NCBI RefSeq assembly: GCF_031143425.1
Contig: NC_090447.1
Coordinates: forward strand, 843,749,760-843,813,759
DNA: 64,000 nucleotides
Direction: 5' to 3'
Source of the DNA: Pleurodeles waltl
Lineage: Eukaryota > Chordata > Amphibia > Caudata > Salamandridae
Position 1 is the first letter of the stretch, and the number at the start of each line of letters is the position of its first letter. The position numbers were made by a program, and so were the translations under genes. Below, one piece after another: positions 1-12,211 of this stretch. The notes under the pieces were generated by a model. It was not told where the DNA came from. It made no database searches and was given only the letters and a program-made list of their open reading frames with translations.

Positions 1-1440
1 TGCTTCACATGCATCTTTCACCATTGTCTTACCCACAATGCCCTGCAAACCTCCAACTTTGCTGGAAATCACACACTTTCCCCTCATTTTTGTGATGGAA
101 CCTTCCGGAATCTACAGAAATTCACAAAATTCCTACCACCCAGCATTGCCTCATCTATACCGATAAAAATTCTGTCCGACTTGTCAGCCTAAAAATGTAT
201 TTTTCCAAACTGCCCTTTTGGACCCGCTTTGGTTCCCCCTCAATTTTGACATGTTTTTGTCTCTTCCCTGTCACAAGCACTTGTCCCACCTACACAAGTG
301 AGGTATCATTTTTACCAGGAGACTGAGTGGAATGTTGGGTGGTAGGAAGTTTGTCCCAGTGCGGTGATCCCACACAGAAATGAGGGGAAAATGTGATTTT
401 GTAGCTAAATTTGAGGTTTGCTGAGGATTCTGGGTATGAAAACATTTTGGGATCCACGTAAGTCATGCGTCCCTGGATTCCCTCTGGTGTCTAGTTTTCA
501 GAAGTGTTTGGGTTTGGTAGGTTTCCCTATATGGCTGCTGAGCCCAGGACCCAAAACACAGGCCCCCCACAAAAATGAGTAGTTTAGTATTTGATAATTT
601 TGATGTGTCCTCATAGTGTTTTGAGGCATTTCCTTTTGCGGGCACTGGGCCTACCCACACAAGTGAGGTACAATTTTTATCAGGAGACTTGGGGGAATGC
701 TGGGTGGAAGGAAATTTGTGGCTCCTCTCATATTCCAAAAATGTCTGTCACTGAAATGTGAGGAAAAAGTGTTTCCTGGCCAAATATTGAGGTTTGCAAA
801 GGATTCTGGGTAACAGAACCTGGTGAGAGCCCCACAAGTCACCCCATCTTGGATTCCCCTAGGGGTCTAGGTTTAAAAAATGTGCAGGTTTGGTAGGTTT
901 CCCTTGGTGCCGGCTGAGCTAGAGGCCAAAATCCACAGCTAGGCACTAAACAGCTCTGTTTTCTTTGGGAAAATGTGATGTGTCCATGTTGTGTTTTGGG
1001 GGATTTTCTGTCACAGGCACTAGCCATACCCACACAAGTGAGGTACCCTTTTTATCGGGAGACTTGCGGGAATGCTGAGTGGAAGGAAATTTGTGGCTCC
1101 TCAAAGATTCCAGAACTTTCTGTCACCAAAATGTGTTTTTTTAGCCAGATTTTGAGGTTTGCAAAGGATTCTGGGTAACAGAACCTGGTGGGAGCCCCCC
1201 AAGTCTCCCCATCCTGGATTCCCCTAGGTAACTTGCTTTCAAACATGCACAGGTTTGGTAAGTTTCCCCATGTGCCGGCTGAGCTGGAGGACAGAATCTA
1301 CAGCTAGGCACTTTGCAAAAAGTACGTCAGATTCCAATGTAAAAATGTGATGTGTCCATGTTGCATTTCCTGTCGCGAGCATTAGGCCTATCCACGCAAG
1401 TGGGGTACCATTTTTATCGGGAGACTTAGGGGAATACAGG
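1..1440. repeat. ~365-375 bp diverged tandem repeat with one inverted unit
   Basis: The anchor CACAAGTGAGG recurs at about 293, 658 and 1033, with a variant at 1395, giving spacings of 365, 375 and 362 bp. Each unit continues with a block like GGGAGACTTGGGGGAATGCT, then a block beginning GGTTTGGTAGGTTTCCC and a block containing GATGTGTCC. Positions ~50-190 match the same unit in reverse complement (for example CTACCACCCAGCATTGCC), so the first unit is inverted relative to the rest. The small ORFs here occur in both strands at equivalent places in each unit and are repeat shadows. I do not recognise a named family. Confidence 0.75.
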
Positions 1441-2460
1441 ATGGCAAAACATGTGTTATTGCCCCTTCTCTTTCTGTAAATTTTTTCCTTTCAAATGTAA
1501 GACAGTGTGTAAAGAAGACGTCTGTTTGAGAAATGCCCTGCAATTCATATGCTAGTATGGGTACCCTGGAATTCAGAGATCTGCAAATAACCAATGCTTC
1601 TCAATACCTTATCGTGTGCCCATTTTGGAATTACAAAGGTTTTCTTGATACCTATTTTTCACTCTTCATATTTCAGCAAATTAATTTCTGTATACCCAGT
1701 ATAGAATGAAAACAAATTGGAAGGTGCAGATCATTTATTGGCTCTGGGTACCTAGGGTTCTTGATGAACCTATAAACTCTAAATATCCATGCAACCATAA
1801 GAGTCCATCAGACGTAACGGTATATTGCTTTCAAAAATCTGACATCGCAGGAAAAAGTTACAGAGTGAAACGTGGAGAAAAATGGCTGTTTTTTACCTCA
1901 ATTTCATTTTTTTCTTATTTCAGCTGTTATGTTTTGCAGGAAAACATTGTAGGATCTACACAAATGACCCCTTGCTGAATTCAAAATGTTGTCTACTTTT
2001 TAGAAATGTTTAGCTTTCTGGGATCAAGCATTGGTTTCACACCCATTTCTGTCCGTAACTGGAAGAAGGCTAAAAAAAAAAAAATAGTAAAAATGGGGTG
2101 TATCACAGTAAAATGCCAAAATAGTGTTGAAAAATTGGGTTTTCTTATTCAAGTCTACCTGTTACTGAAGGCATGGAAGCTGGTGATTTTAGCACCGCAA
2201 ATCCTTTGTTGATGCCATTTTCAGGGAAAATACCACAAGCCTTCTTCTGCACCCCTTTTTTCCCATTTTTTTTTAAAACAACATTTTTTATGTATTTTGG
2301 CTAATTTCTTGGTTTCCTTCAGGGAAACCCACAAGGTCTGGGTACCTGTAGAATCCCAAGGATGCTAAAAAAAAGTTAGCAAATTTGACGTGGGTAGCTT
2401 ATGTGGACAAAAAGTTATGAGGTCCTAAGTGCGAACTGCCCCAAATAGCCAAAGAAGGGC
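1441..2460. repeat. Non-tandem tail of the upstream repeat, AT-rich
   Basis: This stretch follows the last tandem unit without a visible break. It has several A or T runs (about 2073 and 2260-2290) and ends near 2440-2500 in a purine-rich segment containing AGGGCCCGGCATAGGAGGGG. It looks like the single-copy part of a high-copy interspersed repeat, but I cannot name the class. No coding motif is visible in six frames. Confidence 0.4.
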
Positions 2461-3099
2461 CCGGCATAGGAGGGGAAAAGGCCTGGCAGCGAAGTTAAAG
2501 CAATAAGGCAGGCTTTGTAAAGGTGAGGGAGTCAGTGGTAAGTGTCGGAAAGTAGACAGAAGAGTGGAATATGGCACTGTTTGAGAGGTTGCTTCAATTC
2601 TTTTTTTTAAGGAGGACTAAAGTTTGGAGAGGGAATTCCAAAAGTTGGGTGTAGAACCAGAGAAAGGTTGCTTTAAGGCACAGTGCATGATTTGTTAAAG
2701 ACGAGAGTATTAAGGAGATGATGGCCAGATCTTCCTATCATTTTTCATTTTCTGGAAAAGTAGTGCAAGAAGTCGGAGTGAAGTAATTTGTGAAATCTGA
2801 ATTTCTTATTTACATATTGATCTGCCAGTTTGCATGAGGTTTTATCAACAGAATGAGTTTCAGCTTGTAGTTTGCATTACTATTGGTTGTGTTGACATGT
2901 CTGTGCAGGTAGCTGAGGATAAGAGGTTTGGAACATTTTAGTAAAATCAATGTAAATTCTACCACACTCAAGAGGCCAAACCAATGTTGGTCCAAGGTAA
3001 AAGATTGGCATTTTGAGACATGCAGACACGCTGTCTAGCTAGGATTGGCTTTGATGCGATCTGAGGTGATCCAAAATTTGATATTTTCACACCAGGTCC
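2461..3099. other. Intervening sequence, nothing recognised
   Basis: I see no domain, terminal repeat or array here. The short ORFs lack recognisable motifs. Confidence 0.5.
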
Positions 3100-3840
3100 A
3101 ACCCTATGCTCCTGTAATCGCCTCCAGGGCCTACCAAGATTTATTTGATACTTTACAGCTGAAGGCCTTTCAATCTGGCACTATAAACTCATAGACACTG
3201 AGGGCAACCTGTTCAAGGCCATCATCTGTTAATGTTTGATCAGCTTACCCAAGAATTTGATAACCCCCAGGCTAACTCCATGTTGGCGACATGCTGACTC
3301 GTGGTGCACAGTAGACAAGGAACCCCATACTCCTGCTATCATACACATCTTTTACTCCATGGGCACCAGGTGCCACTTGATAACGTGGTTGTATGAAGCC
3401 ACTAGAGAACATGGAAGGCTCTCTTTGGCACCTCTCTGGCAAAGGTGGGAGGATGACATTGCCCACCCTTTGCATGATTCTGAGTGGAACGTGGCTCTGG
3501 AGTCTCCACAAAGCATCTCTTGGAATGCAAAATTTAAAAACATACAATGTATGATACTCTACAAGTCCTATCTAACACCAACCAGACTGACCTGCGTATT
3601 CCCAGCGGCACACCTCACATGCCCCAGATGTCAGCCAAATGCAGCCAATCTGCAACACATGCTATGGTCATGCCCCACTCTAGCTCACTTCTGGTGCACC
3701 TTAAACACTACGCCCATACTACTATTACTTAGATCACTACCCTGATCGCATGAGAAGCGAATGCCCTGGAAATTTATAATTGAGGGAAAAACCACAAAGT
3801 GAGAGTGGGATTCACAACCCTAGCTCTCTTGCTAGACAAG
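3100..3840 (+). pseudogene. L1-type LINE ORF2 C-terminal fragment
   Basis: The open frame at 3236-3745 encodes the region after the reverse transcriptase domain of an L1-type ORF2 protein. The diagnostic part is the cysteine-rich end, with CPRC followed by an LQHMLWSCP segment and FW. Upstream, SWNAKFKNIQCMILYKSYLT fits the segment that precedes this motif in L1 proteins. The rest of ORF2 (endonuclease, RT) is missing, so the copy is 5'-truncated. The first ~140 bp are readable only with stops and frame changes. The right side is cut by the LTR that starts at 3844. ORF2 normally supplies endonuclease and RT for target-primed reverse transcription; this fragment cannot. Family assignment is from the Cys motif and could be refined to a specific L1/Tx1 lineage by search. 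Confidence 0.75.
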
Positions 3841-3843
3841 CAA

Positions 3844-6270
3844 TGTTGGAAAATGGGTTATTGGTCAGGGCAGGTAGGTACCTACACTTAGCAATAGGCC
3901 ACTAACCTCCACTTAGGCCCAGTTAGGTCTCAGTAAATTAAACCCAGCTCAACCCTTGGTAGCTTGGCAACGAGCGGCAAGGCTTAACTTAGGAGACAGA
4001 GTGTAAAGCATTCAAATATCACAAAACAGTAATTAAATTAAACACAGGAAACAGTTAAAAAATTCAAAACCAATTTATAGAAATAGATTATATTTGTATC
4101 TTTAAAATGACACAAAAACGAATAAAATCGGATAAGGGGAACCGGAGATATGAATTTTTAAAGAAATATTGTTTTTTTAGTGCCTAGAAACAAAAAGCGC
4201 CAATCGGGTCATCTGGTTGCACCTCGACCAGGGCAAAGTCAAAGTTTAAGGCTGACCGCGATGGAGCCCGTCTCGGCTACAGGCCATGGGAGGCCTCGTC
4301 AAAAGTTTACCTTCACACCTGCCAGTCCAATCTGACCTCCTGGAACCCTTCTCCAGATATGTGTCGCGGGAATCCTCGTGGAGATTTTTACATTCGGACT
4401 TAGTCATTTTTTCGAGGTGAAAATCCTTCGACCGGGGTAAACCTGGATCTTCATCCGACGACCTTGGAGCCCTCCTCGGACACGCTGGCTGGGAGGTCCC
4501 GGTCAACTTTGTACGTTCGGATGTAGTCTTTTTTTGGGAGATTTTCTTCACCGGGACGAACCTGAAAATCAGGCCAGGTCGCGGTTGAGGCAAGCCGGCT
4601 AGAGTTGCCGCGGCGGGTCGGTCCCTCTATGGAGCTTTTTTTCAAAAGTTCTCCAAACGTCTGGATCTTCTCCCAGATGTTCCTTTAAGGTTCTTTTGGG
4701 GTCCACAGCTCACCCCAAGGGTCCAGAAACTCTGAGATGATCTTTGGGTGTGTGGACTACAACTCCCAGAATGCACCTGGTGCAAACTCCTTTTTGGCTA
4801 CTGGGCAGTGGTCAGCTGGTTGATTTCTTCAGGAGTTGGTGCATGGGACTCTGGTCAGCAATTTATCACCTGTAGCAAACAGGGAGTCCCTCCGTGAACC
4901 AGTTGAAGCCAGGAAAATTCCTTCTTGTGGTGAAGCCCAAGTGTGCAGCTGGTGCAGTCCTTCTGAGTGCAGGTTCCAGGTGCAGGCCAGGGGTCCAGCA
5001 GGGCAGTCCTTCTGCTCCTTTGGTTCTTCCTTGTTGGAATCTTATGGGGATCTGAGGTGTGGGTGAGGTCTGCCAGTGTTATCCTTGCTCCTGGGTGAAA
5101 AACAGGGGGGTCCTGATTTTCCAGTCAGGTGCAGGGTCCTTCCCCCTGTGATGACCACTTCCTGGGAACTGTGGCAAAAATCAATCCCAGGAGGCAACAT
5201 TCTTCAAAAATCCATCATAGCTGAAAATTATTTTTGGAGGTTTCAGATGGCTGAGCCCACCCACTGGTGTGGCTAAAAATCATAAACACACCCCTCTCCT
5301 GCCCTCTCCTAATCTAATCAAGGGGGCACCTAGTTGTCTGGGGTTGCAGGATGTGGGGGTTTTGCTGGGTTGTTCCAAATGTCCTTCTCTGCCTTTGAAG
5401 ACCAGTTTGGCAGCCCTCCCCCTTCCTGCCTCACCATCTGCTGAGGGGAGATTCTCTCCCCCAGGCACATCACTTTGTGTGAAGCCAGGCCACTTCACAC
5501 CTCATCAAGGTAGCCTGGCCAGGCTGCCAGAGGCTGGCCAATCAGAGTACAGCAGCAAAAACAATGCAGGGCTGAAATTGGCAACTTTTCAGGTAAAGTT
5601 TAAAATTCTTTACCTGAAAAAGTTATATTAAATCCAACAACTGGAAGTTGTGGGATTTATTATAACAATTAATTTGATACCAAACTCTTTGTATCTGTCA
5701 TTTAAGGGGACTTTTAAATTAAAATAAAGTCTCCCCATTCTAGCCTATGAAGGCCATTCACTACAATGATGGAAAAATGAATTTAGCAGTTTTTACCTCA
5801 CCAGGGCTTATAAAACTACTTTTATAAGGTCCCTGCTTATAGTTACATGGCACCCAGCCCTAGGGGCACATAAGGCACACCTTAGGGGTGACCTGTATGT
5901 AAAAATAAGGTAGTTTAAGACTTTGGAACTACTTTTAATTCCAAAGTCGAATTTGCATATAACTTTAATTTAAAAGCAGCCAGCAAGGCAGGCCTGCCTT
6001 TAAAATGACACTGGGCACCTCAGCATTACACCTATGGGCGCACTACCTATGCTGTGGTCCCTAAACCTACATGCCCTACCATATACTAGGGACTTATAGG
6101 TAGGTTAACTTAGCCAATTAGAATTAGCCTAATTTGCATATCCACTTTACACAGAGCACTGGCCCTGAGACTGGTAAGCAGTACACAGGGCACAGCCAAG
6201 AGTCAGTAACCACCAGTACCTGTCCAAAAAGTGTGGGGGTGACCAGGGCAAAAAGGAAGACTTTCCTACA
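3844..6270 (-). mobile_element. Solo LTR, Ty3/gypsy-type (minus orientation)
   Basis: The segment begins TGTTGGAAA and ends TTTCCTACA, an imperfect inverted terminal pair typical of LTRs. It is flanked by AGCAA (3839-3843) and AGCAG (6271-6275), a 5-bp target duplication with one mismatch. On the minus strand it contains the block AGCTACCAAGGGTTGAGC near its 3' end and CTAGTATATGG near its 5' side. Both blocks recur in the LTRs at 25679, 29119, 39058 and 49157. There is no internal coding region, so this is a solo LTR of about 2.4 kb. Small ORFs inside (for example at 4246-4593) have no domain. Confidence 0.75.
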
Positions 6271-7239
6271 AGCAGATACTAACATTACATTGGAGAGCCA
6301 CCCAACATCCAGCTGTCTGGCAATGGCACATGGCACTCCTCCATTTAGGGGTAGGCCGAGAGTGTAGCCCTACATTACGACACCTTTGTAAAAGTCCTAT
6401 AGCCGTGGCCTTGGACACCATGTCCACACATTTTGGAGAACTGGTGCATGAGAACACCTCCCTGAAAACCCAATGATTGCTTAACTTGTTGCCCTACACC
6501 TGGCCCTCTGATCCTGATCACAGACCCACCACAGAATATGGTTTGTGTTTGGTCACATAAATGGCAGGTCCCATGGATAGAGGTGGTGCTATAGATTGTT
6601 CCACTTCGTGGAGCCTCCCACCTACACATCCATTGCATGAGGGGAACCTCCCATCTCATGCTCATGGTGCTGTTCAGTTGTCCCCATCCCTAACAGTTTT
6701 CTCATTTTTCTCCCCTTCTGTCTTTTAGGGTTTCACATACTTCATGACTTAGTAATGTGGCTAAGACTCATTGCAGACTCAGCCTTGTGTATATAGACAA
6801 CACAACACATGCTATGTCCCTGTGAAAGATATGCCTTAATGTTTTGATATTTCCCTAAATATAAAAAACAAACTCCTATTTGTTTCTTATAGGTGGCCCG
6901 CTGTTATCTGCCCAAGGCATTAATTTGAATGCACTAAAAATAGAAAGATAAATAGATCACATCTACAACAATAACCCTTCACTACTCTGTCTCCGTCTTG
7001 TAAAAAGTGAGTCATATTTTTTAATATTTTGTTTAAAAAATCTCCAAATAGTCTGTTACTCATACAAAGAATCATGTACATGTATTAAAACACATACAGA
7101 GATTAAAGTACAAGTTCCTCACGACTCATCATATTCAATTACATTTATAATTGACCAGTATATAATATTCCTGCGACATTGTTCATATTACCGTATTGTA
7201 AAGATTGAGAACAAACCAATCTCTTCTTGCTTTAAAAAT
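6271..7239. other. Intervening sequence, nothing recognised
   Basis: This lies between the solo LTR and the Harbinger element. I see no domain motif, array or terminal repeat. The right end, 7000-7240, is AT-rich. Confidence 0.5.
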
Positions 7240-8465
7240 ATTGGCCCTCATTCTGACATTGGCAGTAAATTCCACTTACCGCCATGCTGACTGCCGCCAA
7301 CATACCGCCGTGGATATCTGCCAACCATATTATGACACACACGTACCAACCCGCCACTATACAGCCACACACAGAAGTCCATCAGCCCAAAGGTCAGTGA
7401 TAAACTGGCGGTATCCAAACCCACACAGTTACGCCAACAGACAACGCCCACAACATTATGACCCACGAATCACCACGGCAGACATTAAATGGCGGTAAAC
7501 CATTGGCGGTACATACCGCCGCGCTCAAAATACACACACACATACAAAACAACACCACATTGGTCAATTTGATTAACACACGCCTGACACCTATACACAC
7601 ACACCACACCCACACACCCACACCACTATAAAACACACACCCACATTACCCACAACTTTTTACGACTACAAACCATTGCCAACAGAGCGAGAGAGACAGC
7701 AAGAGCACCCACACAACCAGAGCCACATACCACCATCACCTATACACCACCCACGCACCTGACATCATACACCCCAACACATCACCATACACATCCTCAC
7801 CCCCACCACTCACACCACACCCATGGCACCACAACAACACCCCAGGTTCTCTGAGGAGGAGCTAAGGGTCATTGTGGAGGAAACCATCTGGGTAGAAGCA
7901 CAGCTATTTGGATCACAGGTGCAGCAGATATCAATTGCTAGAAAGATGGAGCTATGGCAGAGGATCATGGACAGGGTCAACGCTGTGGGACAGCACCCCA
8001 GAACAAGGGATAACATCAGGAAGAGGTGAAACGACCTACGGGGGAAGGTACGTTCCATAGCAGCAAGACACCAACTTGCTGTACATAGGACTGGCTGTGG
8101 ACTCCCACCTCCTCCCCAACAACTAACAACATGGGAGGAGCAAGTCTTGGCAATCATGCATCCTGAGGGTCTGGCAGGAGTAGCAGGAGGACTGGACTCT
8201 GGGAAGTCAATTCCATATTACTACCACCCCCTACCTGCATCCCATCACATACCCCACCCTCACTGTCAGAGTCACCAGATCCTCGGGGTTCCCAACATGT
8301 CCACCACAAGACAGCTCCAATACTCTAATTAGAATGTCACAGAGTCTAAGAGAGTCCAAGTGGGGAAAAGGGGATTAGGTAGGGAACAGCTGGGAAGGAG
8401 ACCTGTAGGAAACAAAAGGTTAAACAACACAATATCAGAATAAAACCACATTTAGATTCATAAAA

Positions 8466-8838
8466 ACTCTGTTGAATCTAGGATTCAATGATACTTGAAA
8501 CATGAAATAACACTCTATTGAGTCTAGAGTTCAATGATACTTGGAACACAAAATAACACTCTATTGCGTCTAGAGTTCAGTGATACTTGGAACATGAAAT
8601 AAAACTCTGTTGAGTCTAGAGTTCTGTGATACTCGGAACATGAAATAAAACTCTGTTGAGTCTAGAGTTCTGTGATACTCGGAACATGAAATAACATTCT
8701 GTTGAGTCTAGAGTTCTGTGATACTCGGAACATGAAATAACACTCTGTTGAGTCTAGAGTTCTGTGATACTCGGAACATAAAATAACACTCTGTTGAGTC
8801 TAGAGTTCTGTGATACTCGGAACATGAAATAATACTCA
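8466..8838. repeat. 46-bp tandem repeat, about 8 copies
   Basis: The word ACTCT, followed by GTTGAGTCTAGAGTTC, recurs every 46 bp (8466, 8512, 8558 and onward). Later copies are nearly identical and the first three are more diverged. Confidence 0.9.
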
Positions 8839-9129
8839 TACTGAGGAAACATGAATGGCCTAGAACTAGACTCTAACGAGGCCTCATGAATCTAGGTACC
8901 TGGAAAAGAATCAAGAATGGTTAGTACAACGTTTCATATGGACTTTTCATGAATTGTAACATACTGTTCTAGGAATACAAGAACCTTCTAGAACAATGTC
9001 CCAGAACAAACACTGCCTCATTACATGAGGATAAAAGGCCATCCAAACATTCCCTGGAAAACAATAGGAATTGTACTAAAGACTTAGCATGCACGTGGAA
9101 TGCAACATCTTGAATTTAACACCTAGTTT

Positions 9130-10120
9130 TTCTAAAATGCAGAAACATGAATTGCGCACATTTGCTGATTTCCACAAGAATATGTAAACCCCAGGAAATG
9201 GTTGCACACAATGAATATCATGAGTTAAGCACAAGAAATGAATCCCGCGTCTTGCCGATTCGAATGCCACCATGAGAATGTCATGAAATGGTAGCGCACA
9301 ATTAATAACATGAATTAAGCACAAGAAATTAATCGCGCGTCTTGCCGATTCGAATGCCACCATGTAAATGCCACGAAATGATAGCGCACAATGAATAACA
9401 TGGTTTAAGCACAAAAAATGAACCGCGTGTCTTGCCGATTCAAATGCTATCTTGTAAATGCCATAAAATGGTAGCGCACAATAAATAACATGGTTTAAGC
9501 ACAAAAAATGAATCGCGCGTCTTGCCGTTTCGAATGCTATCTTATAAATGCCATGAAATGGTAGCGTACAACGAATAACATGGTATAAGCACAAGAAATT
9601 AATTGCGCGTCTTGCCGATTCAAATGCTACCTTGTAAATGCCATGAAATGGTAGCGCACAATGAAAGACATGAATTTAGCACAAGAAATGAACGCGCGTC
9701 TTGCCGATTCGAATGCTACCTTGTAAATGCCATGAAATGGTAGCGTACAATGAAGATCATGAGTTAAACACAAGAAATGAATCGAGCGTCTTGCCGATTC
9801 AAATGCCACCATGTGAATGCCAAGAAATGGTAGCGCACAATGAATGTCACAAGTTAAGTACAAGAAATGAATCGCGCGTCTTGCCGATTCGAATGCTACC
9901 TTGTAAATGCCATAAAATGGTAGCGCACAATGAATAACATGAATTAAGCACAAGAAATGAATCGCGCGTCTTGCCGATTCGAATGCTACCTTGTAAATGC
10001 CATGAAATGATAGCGCACAATGAATATCAAAAGTTGCACACAAGCAAAGAATTGTGCGCCTTGCCGATTCGAGTATCAGCATGTAAATGCCATGAAAAAC
10101 CAAGCGCATATTCACACGCA
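9130..10120. repeat. 90-bp tandem repeat, about 11 copies
   Basis: CTTGCCGATTCGAATGC recurs at 9251, 9341, 9431, 9521, 9611, 9700, 9790, 9880, 9970 and 10060, with a diverged copy near 9160. The period is 90 bp apart from one 89-bp step between 9611 and 9700. Because 90 is a multiple of 3, a minus-strand frame stays open as 30-residue repeats (ESARRAIHFLC core) over 9627-10142, and over 9076-9594 in a shifted frame. I regard these ORFs as probable by-products of the period, not proven genes. Confidence 0.9.
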
Positions 10121-10356
10121 CAAGAGTAAAATTGTTTATCAAGCAAAATTAGGCCCAAGAACTCAAAAGCCTTCGAGAACGGGATCGGGGGCCCAGCCCG
10201 ACCTCCGTCTTGCCGCCCTGAATAAGGATCACCAACAAAATAAAAAGGGCAAGGCCTGGAAGATCAAAGTAGGCCTCCGGAACAGGAGCTCAGGAAGTTG
10301 CTGCTGCTCTGCACTGGGACCTCTGAATATTGAGCACGTGGAGCTGGGCTGGCTCC

Positions 10357-10364
10357 CTTATATA
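10357..10364 (-). promoter_or_regulatory. Candidate TATA box facing the 90-bp array
   Basis: On the minus strand the sequence CTCTATATAAGGGAGCC contains a good TATATAAG match in a GC-richer context. It lies about 215 bp upstream of the first ATG (10142) of the minus-strand repeat ORF. It resembles a pol II promoter such as an LTR U3, but no start site can be shown. Confidence 0.4.
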
Positions 10365-12211
10365 GAGTCTTGGCCCAGCCCACAAATGACACCCAGTCAT
10401 GCTGCAGAGGAAGCTTCTAGAAGGCCCTGGAAAGGGACCACACCCTGACATACTCTGAAAGTCTGCAGCAATACATTGCAAATGAACAGTATTTATAAGC
10501 ACCTTGAATATAAGTCTTCAGGATTAAACTCTGCAATGCAAAAGGTTAAACAACAGCATATCAGCAAAATGCATGAATTGCATTGTCTTGGAAGTGCTGG
10601 GTTTTTGCATTCCAGTCGCCCGTAGAGTGGACACTGCCCTGATGTTGACACTCACCCTCACTCTCATCACTCCACCACCTCCCACACACTCCACCATCAC
10701 AACCCACTCATCCCAATGCCAGCCCTGCATTCAACACCAATGCATGGACACCCCTCACAGACCTGCATGGACACTGATCACCACAGCATGCACACTAGAG
10801 AGAATCACCTAGACCACCAAATAACTACTCACACAAGGAAAAGCTGCCAGAGCAAATCCAACCGTAGAGGGCAACACACCCATGCACAATATGTCACACA
10901 CAGAAACAATAACACTGCATTTATATCCCCACAGGTAACCCAGCCAATGTCTCCGGCGAAGAGGTGCCAACAACATCCAGTCCCCCCACAGAAGAGGCCC
11001 ACAGTGATGACAGCAGCTCTGGTCGTCTGGATCTGGATGACCAACCTGGCCCATCTGGGACCTCCGGACAGTTGTTTACCCAGGCACACTCTCACACCAC
11101 CACAGGGCCTCCCCCTCAGGAAACACCACCACAGCACCCACCCAGCGGGCCCATACCTCTGTCCTCAGGACAAGTCAATCAGCAGTGTGTCCACCACTAC
11201 AGGGACCCCAGGCCACCCCACAAACACAGGACAATCAGGGACCTTGGGTCAGTGGGCACACGGTTCAGGGGACAGAGGCACAGGACAACAGGGAAGGTGG
11301 GAGGAGTGCTGTGCGACAGGGGGAGGACAGGCCCAGGGAACCGACCCTCCAGGAGGCACTCACCGTGATACTGGGAGCATACCAACAGTCCCAGGATACG
11401 CTGGGCCAGATTCTGGACAAGTTGCAGGAGAACATGCGGCTGCAGGAGGGGCAGTACCTGGGGATCAGGGAGGACTTGAAGGCCATTAGCACCACCCTGG
11501 TCTCCATTGCAGGGGCGCTGGCAGACATGGCCAACAGTATGAGGGAGGCAGTGGCACCACACCGGGCCCCTGACACTAGCCAAACCACTGAACAGCCCTC
11601 CACTTCCGCTGCCTCTAGTGGACAGGAGGCCCCACCACAGGACCAACAGGCCACCAGCACCCCTCCCCCTGCAGAAGGAGAACCACCCCGCAAACATTCC
11701 CTGTGATCCAGGCAGAAACCAGGGACTATTGCCAAGACCCCCACCAGGAAATAAGACTCTCCTGATTGTCACCCATGTGTCCCACTCTGTCACCATGTCC
11801 ACCTTGAACTGACATTGCTCCCCTTCCTATGCTTTCTTGGACAATGCACCTGTGGTACAAATAGACTGGACTCTAACCTGGACATTTCTCCATCACCCCA
11901 GCCCATTGCACCACCTCCTCTTCTTCAGAGCACTGCAGTAAACACACTTTGATAAAATACAATTATGGTGTGTTTTCAAATGTTTTCAAAATGTATTTGT
12001 TTAACCAGGTTCAAACATTGCAATTCAACTATACAGTAATGTTTACATTGGAAAGACCTATAGTTGGCTTCACTGAACATACCAGGAGCAATAGTGGGGT
12101 ACCATCATCTGCAAAAAGAGATGTCAAAGGGCAAAGTGAGTGGGCATAGAAGTAGGAATGCATAGCCTGCCAGTGACAATATCACACATCAAACTGTCAA
12201 TTATATGTGTA

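Larger units (their letters stand above)
8413..10564. mobile_element. Satellite-rich insertion bounded by 26-bp direct repeats
   Basis: CAAAAGGTTAAACAACA occurs at 8413 and again at 10539. The match extends to 26 bp with two differences. Between the copies lie a 46-bp array, a spacer, a 90-bp array and a GC-richer segment with a minus-strand TATA-like box. The other MYB-A copy at 59-61 kb has a far shorter intron and lacks all this, so the segment looks inserted. The class is unclear: it might be an LTR-like or composite satellite element. Confidence 0.5.
7823..11706 (+). pseudogene. Harbinger MYB-like DNA-binding protein gene (MYB-A), broken
   Basis: Exon 1 starts at ATG 7823 and encodes an N-terminal MYB/SANT-like domain: EEELRVIVEETIW, a QISIARKMELWQRIMDRVN helix, then the third helix ending IRKR-stop-NDLRGKVRS. 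The stop (TGA) falls where a tryptophan is expected and where the fragment at 62.3 kb has W. By comparison with the copy at 60.3 kb, exon 1 should end at 8201, but the donor dinucleotide at 8202-8203 is GG instead of GT. Exon 2 starts after a consensus CCCCACAG acceptor at 10934. It has an acidic D/E/S-rich segment (about 10965-11070), then, after a frame change, a probable coiled coil (about 11350-11530) and a P/T/S-rich tail ending near 11706. In PIF/Harbinger elements the MYB-like protein binds the transposon ends and assists nuclear import of the transposase; that role is inferred from the family. Confidence 0.8.

Noticed and set aside
8466..10120. CRISPR-like regular repeats
   Set aside because: Units are contiguous with no unique spacers, in a eukaryotic transposon context; these are satellites.
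10716..11489. 257-codon plus-strand ORF
   Set aside because: It overlaps MYB-A exon 2 in the wrong frame. The acidic D/E/S-rich segment and coiled coil are read in other frames.
11197..11802. Minus-strand ORFs of 201 and 159 codons
   Set aside because: Antisense shadows of MYB-A exon 2, with low-complexity Gly/Cys/Trp composition and no motif.
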